This document shows, in pieces, positions 23,356 through 32,390 of a DNA stretch of 64,000 bases. Made by a program: the position numbers and the translations under genes. The notes under the pieces are model-generated. The model had not been told where the DNA came from and did no database searches. It saw only the letters and a list, made by a program, of their open reading frames with translations. The stretch comes from Telmatobacter sp. DSM 110680 (lineage in GTDB: Bacteria; Acidobacteriota; Terriglobia; Terriglobales; Acidobacteriaceae): positions 3,224,001-3,288,000 of the forward strand of contig NZ_CP121196.1 in the NCBI RefSeq assembly GCF_039994875.1, written 5' to 3'. Every line of letters begins with the position of its first letter. Within the stretch, counting starts at the first letter, position 1.

Positions 23356-26331
23356 TCACGCTGCGACCTCCGGTGGCGCAATTCCCATCTCTTTGAGGGC
23401 GTTGTGGCAGCGGGTGCAGACATTTTGCCAGATTCCGTAGTCGGAGACTACGGGCATGAAGTTCCAGCAACGAGCGCATTTATGGCCGCTGGCGGGCAGT
23501 ACGAATGCTTGAAGATCGGCGATGCCAGTCAGTACTTCCTTTGCGTCTTTTGTCTCGTTAGATTCTGCGCGAGTCAATTTGAAATCATTGACTAGCGTAA
23601 CCTTTGAGACATTCAGAAACTCTTTGAGACTAACGAGATTCTTTCGAAGAATCTCTAAGGAGACTTCTTGGGCGTAAAGTTTGACTTCGGCCTCTGTTGC
23701 CTTGCCGATAACTTTGTTCTGACGAAGCTCTTCGAGGGAACGGAGTACGCTCTCCCGCAAGGCAAATAGGACCTTCCATTCCCCCAAAAGATAGAGTGAG
23801 TTCTCCGAAAAAATCTCTTCGGGTTTGGGGAACAAGGCGAGGTGCACGCTGGCTTCGCGGTTCTCGATGATGGGCAGGTATTCCCAGACTTCGTCGGCAG
23901 TGAAGCTGACAATCGGTGCTACCAGACGGACGAGAGCCTCGGTGATCTGCCAAAGCACGGTTTGCGCGGAGCGCCGTTCGTGGCTGGTGGGCGCAAAAGT
24001 GTACATGCGGTCTTTGAGGATGTCGAGATAGAACGAGCTCAAATCGACGATGGCGAAATCGTTGACGGCCTGGTAGACGCGATGAAATTCAAAGTCTGCG
24101 TACCAGCCGAGGATTTTCTCTGTGAGCTCGCGGGTGCGGGCGAGCATGTACTGGTCGAGAGGCAGAAGGTCTGCTTCGGCGATCCGGTCGCGCATGGGAT
24201 CGAATCCGTTGAGATTGCCGAGCAGAAAACGGAAGGTGTTGCGCAGCTTGCGGTAGAGTTCTGCGCAGCGAGCCATGAGGTTCTCGCTTGCAGCCATGTC
24301 TTCGCGAAAGTCGATGGAGGCTACCCAGAGGCGCACGATCTCCCCGCCCATACGTTCGGCGATATCAACGGGATCAACGCCGTTGCCGAGAGACTTGGAC
24401 ATGGCGCGGCCTTGCTCGTCGAGCGTCCATCCAGCGGTGGCCACGTGCGAATATGGCGCACGGCCGCGGAGCGCAACGGATGTAAGCAGCGATGAGTGGA
24501 ACCAGCCGCGATGCTGATCTCCGCCTTCAAGATAGAGGCACTCGGCTCCTTTGCTCTCCTGGAAGTTCTTGTAGATGTCCTTTAAATCGGCGTCGGATTC
24601 GCAGACGGCGAACCAACTGGTGCCGGAGTCGAACCAGACGTCGAGGATGTCCGTCTCCTTGCGGAAGGTGACTCCTTCGCAATGAGAGCATTTTGTTCCG
24701 GCAGGCAGTAGGTCGGCGATTGGCGTGGTGTGCCACGCATCTGCACCGTCGCGCTCGAAGAGGGTGATGATTTTGCGATCGAGTGCCGGGTCGATGATTG
24801 GCTTGTCGCAACCCTCGCACATAAACACCGCGATGGGCACGCCCCAGATGCGCTGGCGGCTTATGCACCAATCGGGGCGGGTGGCGATCATGTTGGTGAT
24901 GCGCTCCTTGCCCCATGAGGGATCCCACACGACCTTGTCGATCTCCTCGATCGATAGCTGGCGATAAGTAGTTTCTGATCCATCGGCGCGTTTCATCGGG
25001 GTTTCGAGAGAGATGAACCACTGCTCGGTAGCGCGGAAGATCACCGGGTGATGGCAGCGCCAGCAATGCGGATAGGAGTGCTCAAGATCCGAGACAGCCA
25101 GCAGAGCGCGGTACTCCTCAAGCATGGCGACGACGATGGGGTTGGCGGCCCAGACTCTCTTCCCTTCGAACGCGGGAAGTGATGCATGAGGCCACGCATC
25201 GGGATCGACGTGAAGATGGCCGGATGCATCGACGCGACATGTCTGATCAAGGTCGTAGCGCTGGCCGGTGTAGAAGTCGTCTGCACCATGCGAGGGAGCG
25301 GTGTGGACGGCTCCGGTGCCTTGGTCGGCGGTGACGTAGGTTGCGAGCACGCCGAGAATGCTTCGGTCAAGGAAAGGGTGCTTGAAGGTGGTGTGCTCTA
25401 GCTGGTCTCCCTTAAAGCGGGCAAGTTCCGCAGTTGTGCCGAGTTTGCAGGCAGCGATGACGGCAGGCGCAAGTTCGGCAGCGACGATGTACACCGGATC
25501 AGCCAGCGACCCGGGTAATTTTGGGTCTCCACTTGCCGAGAATGCGACGTATTCGAAATCGGGATGGAAGGCGACAGCCATGGACGCGGGTATGGTCCAG
25601 GGAGTCGTGGTCCAGATGATTGTGTAGACCTGGCGGCCGGCAAGCGCGGGATCGAGCTTCTCCGGAGCCGAGGTCAGTTTGTAGCGCACATATATTGATG
25701 GGCTGGTGTGAGCGTCGTACTCCACCTCAGCTTCGGCGAGGGCCGTGCGGTCGTGGATGCACCAGTAGACGGGCTTGAGCCCGCGATAGACGAAGCCCTT
25801 TTCAAGGAAGCCGTAGAAGGCTTCGAGGGTGCGGGCCTCGTAGTCTCGTGCCATCGTCATGTAGGGTTTTTCCCAGCGGCCAAAGCATCCGATGCGTTCG
25901 AACTGGGATGTCTGAAGGTCAACGTACTTCTGGGCGTAGGCGCGGCAGGCGGCGAGGACCTCCGGAACCGGCATTTCCAGCTTTTTGCGGCCAAGCTGCT
26001 CGTCGACCTTGATCTCAATGGGAAGGCCGTGGCAATCGTAGCCGGGGACGTAGGGGGAGTCGAATCCAGCCATGGTCTTCGACTTGACGACAAAGTCTTT
26101 CAATCCCTTATTGAGGGCGTGACCGAGATGGATGGGCCCATTGGCATAGGGAGGTCCGTCGTGGAGAAGATAAGGAGGCCTTCCGGCGCAACTTTCGCGC
26201 AGTTTTTCGTAAAGTCGAAGCTCCGCCCACTTTTTCAGCCGAAGAGGCTCATTCTGAGGTAGATTGGCCTTCATCGGAAAAGTGGTTTGCGGCAAGGTTA
26301 AGGTCGCCTTCAACTCCGGCGTTGGAGACAT
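23356..26331 (-). CDS. ileS: Isoleucyl-tRNA synthetase
   Basis: A full-length 991-residue class I synthetase that charges tRNA-Ile. The HIGH signature appears as GPIHLGH (about 65-71), the KMSKS signature as AMSKSLGN, the editing domain contains WTTTPWTIPASMAV and GTGAVHTAPSHGADDF, and the C-terminus has a zinc finger with CARC and CTRC. This corresponds to the bacterial type with C-terminal zinc site. The start ATG at 26331 leaves about 25 residues before the conserved LPQNEP block. The gene is divergent from the TonB-like gene with 99 bp between; no T-box is apparent. Confidence 0.96.
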   Translation of the reverse strand: MSPTPELKATLTLPQTTFPMKANLPQNEPLRLKKWAELRLYEKLRESCAGRPPYLLHDGPPYANGPIHLGHALNKGLKDFVVKSKTMAGFDSPYVPGYDCHGLPIEIKVDEQLGRKKLEMPVPEVLAACRAYAQKYVDLQTSQFERIGCFGRWEKPYMTMARDYEARTLEAFYGFLEKGFVYRGLKPVYWCIHDRTALAEAEVEYDAHTSPSIYVRYKLTSAPEKLDPALAGRQVYTIIWTTTPWTIPASMAVAFHPDFEYVAFSASGDPKLPGSLADPVYIVAAELAPAVIAACKLGTTAELARFKGDQLEHTTFKHPFLDRSILGVLATYVTADQGTGAVHTAPSHGADDFYTGQRYDLDQTCRVDASGHLHVDPDAWPHASLPAFEGKRVWAANPIVVAMLEEYRALLAVSDLEHSYPHCWRCHHPVIFRATEQWFISLETPMKRADGSETTYRQLSIEEIDKVVWDPSWGKERITNMIATRPDWCISRQRIWGVPIAVFMCEGCDKPIIDPALDRKIITLFERDGADAWHTTPIADLLPAGTKCSHCEGVTFRKETDILDVWFDSGTSWFAVCESDADLKDIYKNFQESKGAECLYLEGGDQHRGWFHSSLLTSVALRGRAPYSHVATAGWTLDEQGRAMSKSLGNGVDPVDIAERMGGEIVRLWVASIDFREDMAASENLMARCAELYRKLRNTFRFLLGNLNGFDPMRDRIAEADLLPLDQYMLARTRELTEKILGWYADFEFHRVYQAVNDFAIVDLSSFYLDILKDRMYTFAPTSHERRSAQTVLWQITEALVRLVAPIVSFTADEVWEYLPIIENREASVHLALFPKPEEIFSENSLYLLGEWKVLFALRESVLRSLEELRQNKVIGKATEAEVKLYAQEVSLEILRKNLVSLKEFLNVSKVTLVNDFKLTRAESNETKDAKEVLTGIADLQAFVLPASGHKCARCWNFMPVVSDYGIWQNVCTRCHNALKEMGIAPPEVAA

Positions 26332-26430
26332 TGGAACTCCCTGAAACGGTAAGAAGATCGTGAATGTTTAGTGTAAAGGAGCGGGAAAGATTTTTAGGTA
26401 ACAACTGCTCACGGGGGGCGTCTATCGTTT

Positions 26431-27636
26431 ATGGGAGCCTTCACTTCGGAGAAATACGGGTCTCTGGAGAAATTCGAGACTTTGGATAATACGACAACCC
26501 AATCGCCTGCGTCTGCTCATCTAAAGACAAGCGCAGGCAATGTCGAGCATAATGGAGAGAAGGACCGGAAAGCGGGCGATAGCCAACCAGGGCAGTCGCA
26601 GCCAATGGGGCCAGTATCGGCAATTATGGCAAATGACGTTTTAATTCAGCCGGATGCGGAGACCAAGAGCGACTTGCCCTCGATGGAAGGTCACGAGCTT
26701 GACTCGTTCCTCGGGAAGGCGTTCGACGAAAAGCCGATCTGGAAAGACCTTTACGAGAATATTCACGACGTTTTCTTTCCTCCAAAGCTTCCTCCGCTTG
26801 TGCTTACGTCAAGGCCGATCCCGGTTGTGGATCGCATGGCGGTCAAGGCGAATCCTTGGGCTATCGGAACATCGAGCGCGGTGAATCTGGCGATTTTGGC
26901 CGTCGTGATCTGGCTCGGAATCACAATCATTCATGCGCCTGCTAAACCGAAACTGAATGTGTCGAATGTGGATGTGAGTGACATTCTGAAGGCGCCCAAG
27001 TTGACTACCCCGGCAGGTGGCGGTGGTGGCGGCGGATCGCACGACATTGTAGATCCGATGAAGGGCAAACTTCCTCCGCGCATGAAGGATCCGATCGTGC
27101 CTCCGATGGTGCCGATCCTGGAGAAGCCAAAGCTGGCCTTTACGCCTGCCATCAATGTTCAAAAGGACATCACTCTGCCCGATAATCCGCAGATGGTGAA
27201 CTTTGGCGTCAAGAACTCCTCTAACGTGCAATTAGCCTCGAATGGATCTGGTGGCGGCGGTGGCATGGGCAGCGGGTACGGTGGCGGCCTCGGTTCGGGC
27301 AACGGCAACGGATACGGTCCGGGCAGCGGCGGCAATACCGGCGGCGGCGTTTATCACATCGGTGGGGGTGTATCGGCGCCAATTCCGATTTTTACGCCGG
27401 AGGCTGAGTTCTCCGATGAGGCGCGACGTGCGAAGTACCAAGGTGTGTGTCTGATTTCGCTGATCGTGGATGCCCAGGGCAATCCGCAGAATCCGCGGGT
27501 CGTTCGTCCGTTGGGTATGGGCCTGGACGAAAAGGCTCTGGAAGCAGTGCGGAAGTATAAGTTTAAGCCAGCCATGAAGGGCGGAACGCCAGTGCCGGTG
27601 ATGATGAGCATCGAGGTCAACTTCCGGCTGTACTAA
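26431..27636 (+). CDS. TonB-family energy-transducing protein
   Basis: A 401-residue protein. The first 145 residues are hydrophilic and presumably cytoplasmic, an unusually long N-terminus for TonB. A single membrane helix (about 148-170, AVNLAILAVVIWLGITII) is followed by a periplasmic spacer with two Gly-rich tracts (about 195-202 and 272-310) and the C-terminal TonB domain (about 318-401, PEAEFSDEARRAKYQGVCL and NPRVVRPLGMGLDEKALEAV). TonB couples the proton-motive force to outer-membrane transporters; ExbB/ExbD are not adjacent. ATG at 26431 is preceded by GGGGGG at a rather long distance; later in-frame ATGs at 26605 and 26626 are possible. It has its own terminator. Confidence 0.85.
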   Translation: MGAFTSEKYGSLEKFETLDNTTTQSPASAHLKTSAGNVEHNGEKDRKAGDSQPGQSQPMGPVSAIMANDVLIQPDAETKSDLPSMEGHELDSFLGKAFDEKPIWKDLYENIHDVFFPPKLPPLVLTSRPIPVVDRMAVKANPWAIGTSSAVNLAILAVVIWLGITIIHAPAKPKLNVSNVDVSDILKAPKLTTPAGGGGGGGSHDIVDPMKGKLPPRMKDPIVPPMVPILEKPKLAFTPAINVQKDITLPDNPQMVNFGVKNSSNVQLASNGSGGGGGMGSGYGGGLGSGNGNGYGPGSGGNTGGGVYHIGGGVSAPIPIFTPEAEFSDEARRAKYQGVCLISLIVDAQGNPQNPRVVRPLGMGLDEKALEAVRKYKFKPAMKGGTPVPVMMSIEVNFRLY

Positions 27637-27675
27637 AAGCCAGATTAGGCAAAAGGCTCTCAGAAATAGAAGCAG

Positions 27676-27709
27676 GAGCGAGGCGCAATGAGCGCTTCGC
27701 TCTTTTTTT
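27676..27709 (+). terminator. Rho-independent terminator after TonB-family gene
   Basis: GAGCGAGGCGC and GCGCTTCGCTC pair over 11 bp (one G.T) around a 5-nt loop, followed by seven T residues. Confidence 0.88.
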
Positions 27710-27816
27710 GGGGCGAAAAGACTAAAGCAGTCTGTGGATCGCATCAATCGATTTACTCAAAGCGTTCTGACTTCTGACGTGGTAATCTTCGGTGTTCGTT
27801 CCGGGGAGGAATTGGC

Positions 27817-30024
27817 ATGCGTCAATCTTTGAGCAAAGGTGCGATTTGGGTGTTGGGAATGGGGCTGATGTTTGGGCTGGTTTCAGCGATTAAGGCCCAG
27901 GAGAAGTTTCCGTTTCGGGATACGTCACTCTCGGATAGTGCGCGTATCCAGGATTTATTGGGGCGATTGACGCTCGACGAGAAAGTGCAATTGATGTCGG
28001 ACCATCCCAAGATTCCCCGGATCGGGATTGCGTTCTCGGGACAGGTGGAAGGGCTGCACGGGTTGGCCCTCGGTGGTCCCGGCGGATGGGGCGGACGGGG
28101 CCGCCAGCCGGTACCGACGACAACATTTCCGCAGGAGAAGGGCCTCGGTGCGACGTGGGATCCCGAGTTGCTGAAGAAGATCGGGTCACTTGAAGGAAAC
28201 GAGGCGCGGTACTACTACCAGAATCCTGTGTTTGATCGCGGCGGAGTGGTGGTGCGTGCGCCCAATGCCGATCTGAGCCGCGATCCTCGGTGGGGTCGCA
28301 CCGAAGAGTCGATGGGCGAAGATCCGTACCTGGTCGGCACGATGACGGTGGCGTTTGCGCAGGGGTTGCAAGGGCCTGATCCTAAGCATTGGCAGGCAGC
28401 GTCATTAATGAAGCACTTCCTGGCAAATGAGAATGAGGATGGACGCACTCACACGTCTTCGGATTTTGATGAGCGGCTGTTTCGCGAATATTATTCGGTT
28501 CCGTTTCGGATGGGATTCGAAGAGGGTGGATCGCGCGCGGTGATGGCCGCATACAACTCGTGGAACGGCACACCCATGATGATTCATCCAGTGCTGAAAG
28601 ACGTGATGATCAAGGAGTGGGGTAATGATGGGCTTATCTGTACCGATGGCGGCGCTCTGGGATTGCTAATTAGTTCGCACAAGAGATTTCCGGATAAGGA
28701 ACAAGGGTCGGCAGCAGCGGTAAAGGCGGGGATCAATCATTTTCTCGATGTCTACAAACCTGATCTTACGAAAGCTCTGAAGGACAGTCTGCTGACCGAA
28801 GCGGATATGGACGCGGCGCTAAAGAATTTGCTGACTGTCTATCTGAAGCTCGGAGAGATGGACCCGGAGGGAGTCGATCCTTACGCCAAGATTGGCGTTG
28901 AAACGGGCGGCCAGTTGCCACCGTGGGAGCGCGAAAACAGCAAAGAACTGGCGCGGCAGGCTACGGATGAATCGATTGTGTTGCTGAAGAACGACGGCAA
29001 CACGCTGCCCCTCGACAAGACAAAGTTGAAAACGATTGCGGTGATTGGTCCGTGGATCGATCAGGTTTTGCAGGACTGGTACAGCGGGACATGGCCGTAT
29101 TCCGTGACGATTCTCGACGGCATACGCGAGGCAGCGGGCAGAAATGCAAAAGTAATCTTTGCGGATGGCTCGAATCTGGAAGAGGCGGCTTCGCTGGCAA
29201 AGAAAGTCGATGTGGCAATCGTGGTGGTGGGCAATCATCCGGAGTGCAATGCTGGATGGGATCAGTGTCCGACCCCCTCGAACGGAAAAGAAGATGTGGA
29301 CCGCAAGACAATCGTCTTGGAGCAGGAAGAGCTGGTGAAGAGAGTCTTCGCCGCGAATCCAAAAACGATCGAGGTATTGCGATCGAGTTTTCCATACGCG
29401 ATTGCCTGGAGCCAGCAAAATGTGCCAGCGATTGTGCACATCACGCACAACAGCCAGGAAGAAGGACATGGGCTTGCGGACGTATTGTTTGGGGACTACT
29501 CGCCGGCGGGGCGACTGACGCAGACGTGGCCAACGGGAGATGATCAGCTGCAGCCCATTCTGGACTACAACCTGCTGGATGGCGAGACCTACCTCTACAG
29601 CAAGAAGAAGCCGCTTTACCCATTTGGATTCGGGCTGAGTTATACAACATTTGATTATAAAAGTCTGGCGCCAAGCGCTTCGAACATGAATGCTGACGGC
29701 AGCGTGCAGGTGCACATCAAGGTGAAGAACACAGGCAAGCGCGCAAGTGATGAAGTAGTACAGATGTATGTGCAACATGTGGGGTCCGCAGTCACGCGAC
29801 CGCAATTGGAACTCAAGGGATTCAAGCGGGTGCGGATCGAGGCTGGCGCTGAGAAAGATGTTGCGATGGAATTGAAAGCGCGCGACCTGGCGTACTGGGA
29901 CGCACCGGGACATGTGTGGCGCGTGGAAAAAGAAAAGGTTCGCGTGCTTGCGGGCGGTTCGAGCGACAAGTTGCCGGTGCAGACTGTCGTTGATGTGACG
30001 GGAGCGAAAGACTACAAGCCCTAA
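27817..30024 (+). CDS. Secreted glycoside hydrolase family 3 beta-glucosidase/xylosidase
   Basis: A complete 735-residue GH3 enzyme with signal peptide (IWVLGMGLMFGLVSAIKAQ). The barrel carries MKHFLANENEDGRTH (KH motif) and GLICTDGGALG, in which Asp is the expected nucleophile; the usual SDW is TDG here. The second domain starts DESIVLLKNDGNTLPL, and a fibronectin type III-like domain closes the protein (about 635-720, VQVHIKVKNTGKRASDEVVQMYV). The enzyme releases sugars from beta-linked oligosaccharides. ATG at 27817 follows GGGGAGGAATTGGC. The DNA ligase gene converges on it with a single base between stop codons. It is only distantly similar to the GH3 gene at the left edge. Confidence 0.93.
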   Translation: MRQSLSKGAIWVLGMGLMFGLVSAIKAQEKFPFRDTSLSDSARIQDLLGRLTLDEKVQLMSDHPKIPRIGIAFSGQVEGLHGLALGGPGGWGGRGRQPVPTTTFPQEKGLGATWDPELLKKIGSLEGNEARYYYQNPVFDRGGVVVRAPNADLSRDPRWGRTEESMGEDPYLVGTMTVAFAQGLQGPDPKHWQAASLMKHFLANENEDGRTHTSSDFDERLFREYYSVPFRMGFEEGGSRAVMAAYNSWNGTPMMIHPVLKDVMIKEWGNDGLICTDGGALGLLISSHKRFPDKEQGSAAAVKAGINHFLDVYKPDLTKALKDSLLTEADMDAALKNLLTVYLKLGEMDPEGVDPYAKIGVETGGQLPPWERENSKELARQATDESIVLLKNDGNTLPLDKTKLKTIAVIGPWIDQVLQDWYSGTWPYSVTILDGIREAAGRNAKVIFADGSNLEEAASLAKKVDVAIVVVGNHPECNAGWDQCPTPSNGKEDVDRKTIVLEQEELVKRVFAANPKTIEVLRSSFPYAIAWSQQNVPAIVHITHNSQEEGHGLADVLFGDYSPAGRLTQTWPTGDDQLQPILDYNLLDGETYLYSKKKPLYPFGFGLSYTTFDYKSLAPSASNMNADGSVQVHIKVKNTGKRASDEVVQMYVQHVGSAVTRPQLELKGFKRVRIEAGAEKDVAMELKARDLAYWDAPGHVWRVEKEKVRVLAGGSSDKLPVQTVVDVTGAKDYKP

Positions 30025-30025
30025 A

Positions 30026-31114
30026 CTATCGGCCGTTGGCGAAGATAGTTTTCAATTCTTCGGGCGGGACGACCTCCAGTTGAGCGAAGGTACAAGTGGC
30101 TGGCTTGCGATCATTGCGCCAGTGTCGAAAATGGGCCATGTGGCGGAAGCGGCCACTCTGCATGTGCTCGTAAGAAACCTCGACAACGAGTTCGGGACGA
30201 AGCGGTTCCCAGGAAAGGTCCTTTCCCTGGCTCCATCGGCTTTTGCCGCCGGGCATGCGATGCTCGGCGGAATCGTTCTGTACGGCTGGGTTTTCCCAAC
30301 TCTTCCAAGGGTGATCGTCCAGAGCATTTTTTCGATAGGGTGTGAGGAAATCGAGAAGTTCGCGGCGCTTTTCGGCGGTAAAGCTCGAACATACACCAAC
30401 ATGCTGCAGGGCTTTAGCGTCATCGTATAAGCCGAGCAGTAACGAGCCAATCTCTCTTCCTGCGGCCTGCTTGTACCATCGGAAGCCTGCGACGACGCAG
30501 TCGCAATCGCGTTCGTGTTTTATCTTCAGCATCACTCGTTTGTCGGGCTGGTAGGAAAGATCGACGGGTTTGGCAATTACGCCGTCGAGCCCAGCACCTT
30601 CAAAACGGCGAAACCAATCGAGTGCAGTTTTGCGATCTTCGGTTGCAGGCGTGATGTGGAGCGGCGGTTCCCCAGACTTCAACAGCGATTCCAATCCAAC
30701 GCGGCGTTCGCGAAAGGGAAGGGATCGAAGATCGCGTGTGCCTTCGGAGAGCAGATCGAAAAATATGCACGACGCAGGAGACTGAGACGCGAGAAGTTTT
30801 ACGCGCGATGCTGCCGGGTGGATGCGAAGCTGTAATGCGTCGAAGTCGAGGCGGCCGTCGGTCGCAATGACGAGTTCGCCGTCAAGCACGCATTTCAAAG
30901 GCAGTTGCTTGCGGAGTGGATCAATCATTTCGGGAAAGTAGCGGTTCAGCGACTTTTCATCGCGACTCTGAATTAGAACCTCATCGCCGTCGCGAAATAT
31001 CAGAACGCGAAAACCATCCCACTTTGGTTCAAATATCCACTTACCTTCAGCCGGGATCTCGTCTACGCGTTTGGCGAGCATGGGAAGTATTGGCGGATTC
31101 ACGACGAGATTCAT
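30026..31114 (-). CDS. ATP-dependent DNA ligase (LigC/LigD ligase-domain type)
   Basis: A 362-residue ATP-dependent ligase. The nucleotidyltransferase motif I is EPKWDGFRVLI, with Lys as the AMP-carrying residue; VLDGELV (motif III), DGVIAKP (motif IV) and MLKIKHERDCDCVVAG (motif V) follow, and the remaining 140 residues form the OB domain ending near motif VI (RPELVVEVSYEHMQSGRFRH split over its length). Such stand-alone ligases take part in NHEJ-like or base-excision repair. No ku or LigD polymerase gene is present in the window. Confidence 0.9.
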   Translation of the reverse strand: MNLVVNPPILPMLAKRVDEIPAEGKWIFEPKWDGFRVLIFRDGDEVLIQSRDEKSLNRYFPEMIDPLRKQLPLKCVLDGELVIATDGRLDFDALQLRIHPAASRVKLLASQSPASCIFFDLLSEGTRDLRSLPFRERRVGLESLLKSGEPPLHITPATEDRKTALDWFRRFEGAGLDGVIAKPVDLSYQPDKRVMLKIKHERDCDCVVAGFRWYKQAAGREIGSLLLGLYDDAKALQHVGVCSSFTAEKRRELLDFLTPYRKNALDDHPWKSWENPAVQNDSAEHRMPGGKSRWSQGKDLSWEPLRPELVVEVSYEHMQSGRFRHMAHFRHWRNDRKPATCTFAQLEVVPPEELKTIFANGR

Positions 31115-31231
31115 GGTTTGAGATCACCTTCAAGTCGCAATGATAAGCGGTGCGATCACTTAAGTGGATGCATCTGCGGGCGAGTGCTGTTGTCCGTTCT
31201 GTTCGGCTAGGTTCGGTAGAATCCGGAAAGT

Positions 31232-32140
31232 ATGGAACACGCCGTCATTGACGCTCTGAATGAACGATTCTCAATCCCTGGAATCGCGCAGATCATTCGT
31301 GGGAACGGTGATTTGCCGAAAATCCTTGTCGAAACGAAGTCGGCGAGTGCGGAAATCTATCTCTACGGAGCGCAGGTAACCTCCTGGATACCAACGGGTC
31401 GGGACGAGGTTCTATTTCTGAGCAAGAAGTCGTATTGGGAGGCGGGTCGCGCGATTCGGGGCGGAATTCCTGTGTGTTTTCCTTGGTTCCGTGCCAAGAC
31501 GGACGATCCTCATGCTCCCTCGCATGGTTTCGTTCGCATCAGGGAGTGGCGGGTCCAGTCGATCGCGCAGGTGTCTGAGGATTCGGTTTGCGCTTGTCTT
31601 TCAACCGAAAGCGACGAGGCTAGTCGACGTTGGTGGCCGTATGAATTTCGTTTGGAATATCGCATCACTGTCGGGGCAAGCCTCCAGCTTAGGTTAAAGA
31701 TGGAAAATCTCGGGCAATCGACCTTGCGATTTGAGGAAGCTTTGCACACCTACTTCAAAGTAGGTGATGTGAAGCAAGCAAAAGTCCGCGGTCTTGATGG
31801 CGTAGCTTATCTGGATAATCGAGATGGAAATCGCGAGAAGATGCAATCTGGAGATCTGACGCTCTCAGGTCAAACCGATAACGCTTATAAGAACGCACAG
31901 TACAACATACAAATAGTTGATCCCGTGTTGTCCAGAACGATGATTACTGAGAAGCAAGGGTCTGCTTCATCGATCGTGTGGAATCCCTGGAGTGAAGGCG
32001 CTTCTTCATTGGCGGATATGGACAACGAAGAGTGGCGAGAGATGCTGTGTGTCGAGGGCGGCAATATTTTGTCATCCGCCGTGGAAGTGGCTCCGCATAA
32101 AAATCACACAATGACTATCACGTTAAGTGTTGACGAGTAG
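31232..32140 (+). CDS. D-hexose-6-phosphate mutarotase-like aldose epimerase (YeaD-type)
   Basis: A 302-residue protein with the galactose-mutarotase fold. Landmarks of the YeaD group are AEIYLYGAQVTSWIP, DEVLFLSKKSYWEAGRAIRGG split around the active site, GIPVCFPWF, HGFVRIREW (catalytic His), LRFEEALHTYFKVGD and VWNPWSEGA near the end, with Glu in the block MLCVEGGN. The enzyme interconverts alpha and beta anomers of glucose-6-phosphate and related sugars. Similar proteins accompany sugar metabolism in many bacteria. Start ATG at 31232; the 250-bp gap after the gene holds nothing I can identify. Confidence 0.88.
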   Translation: MEHAVIDALNERFSIPGIAQIIRGNGDLPKILVETKSASAEIYLYGAQVTSWIPTGRDEVLFLSKKSYWEAGRAIRGGIPVCFPWFRAKTDDPHAPSHGFVRIREWRVQSIAQVSEDSVCACLSTESDEASRRWWPYEFRLEYRITVGASLQLRLKMENLGQSTLRFEEALHTYFKVGDVKQAKVRGLDGVAYLDNRDGNREKMQSGDLTLSGQTDNAYKNAQYNIQIVDPVLSRTMITEKQGSASSIVWNPWSEGASSLADMDNEEWREMLCVEGGNILSSAVEVAPHKNHTMTITLSVDE

Positions 32141-32390
32141 TCCCGATTCGGTCCAACATACTTATCAAATTCTGAGTAGGTGCTGCGACAATTTATTTCT
32201 CGCCAACTTGAATCAATTAATGGGCATCTGAGGTTATTGGGGTGGTGGTAGTAACTCGGGGCCGATAATCTGAAAGTCGACAAAGATAGGTCATTTGGTC
32301 TCCGCCTTCCGTTGAAAAAGCAGCTCTGAACTTTTGCTTCAGTTTGACTCTTGCTTCAAATTCAACAATGAACGACTCAAGGGGTGGGCC

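Noticed and set aside
26332-26430. T-box leader for ileS
   Set aside because: Only 99 bp separate ileS from the divergent gene and no T-box consensus or terminator is visible.
28819-29913. 364-codon minus-strand frame within the second GH3 gene
   Set aside because: Antisense shadow rich in Arg, His and Leu without recognisable domains; the plus strand has complete GH3 motifs.
32217-32390. Possible riboswitch upstream of the choice-of-anchor gene
   Set aside because: Compared by eye with cyclic-di-GMP riboswitch motifs; the conserved tetraloop and receptor were not present.
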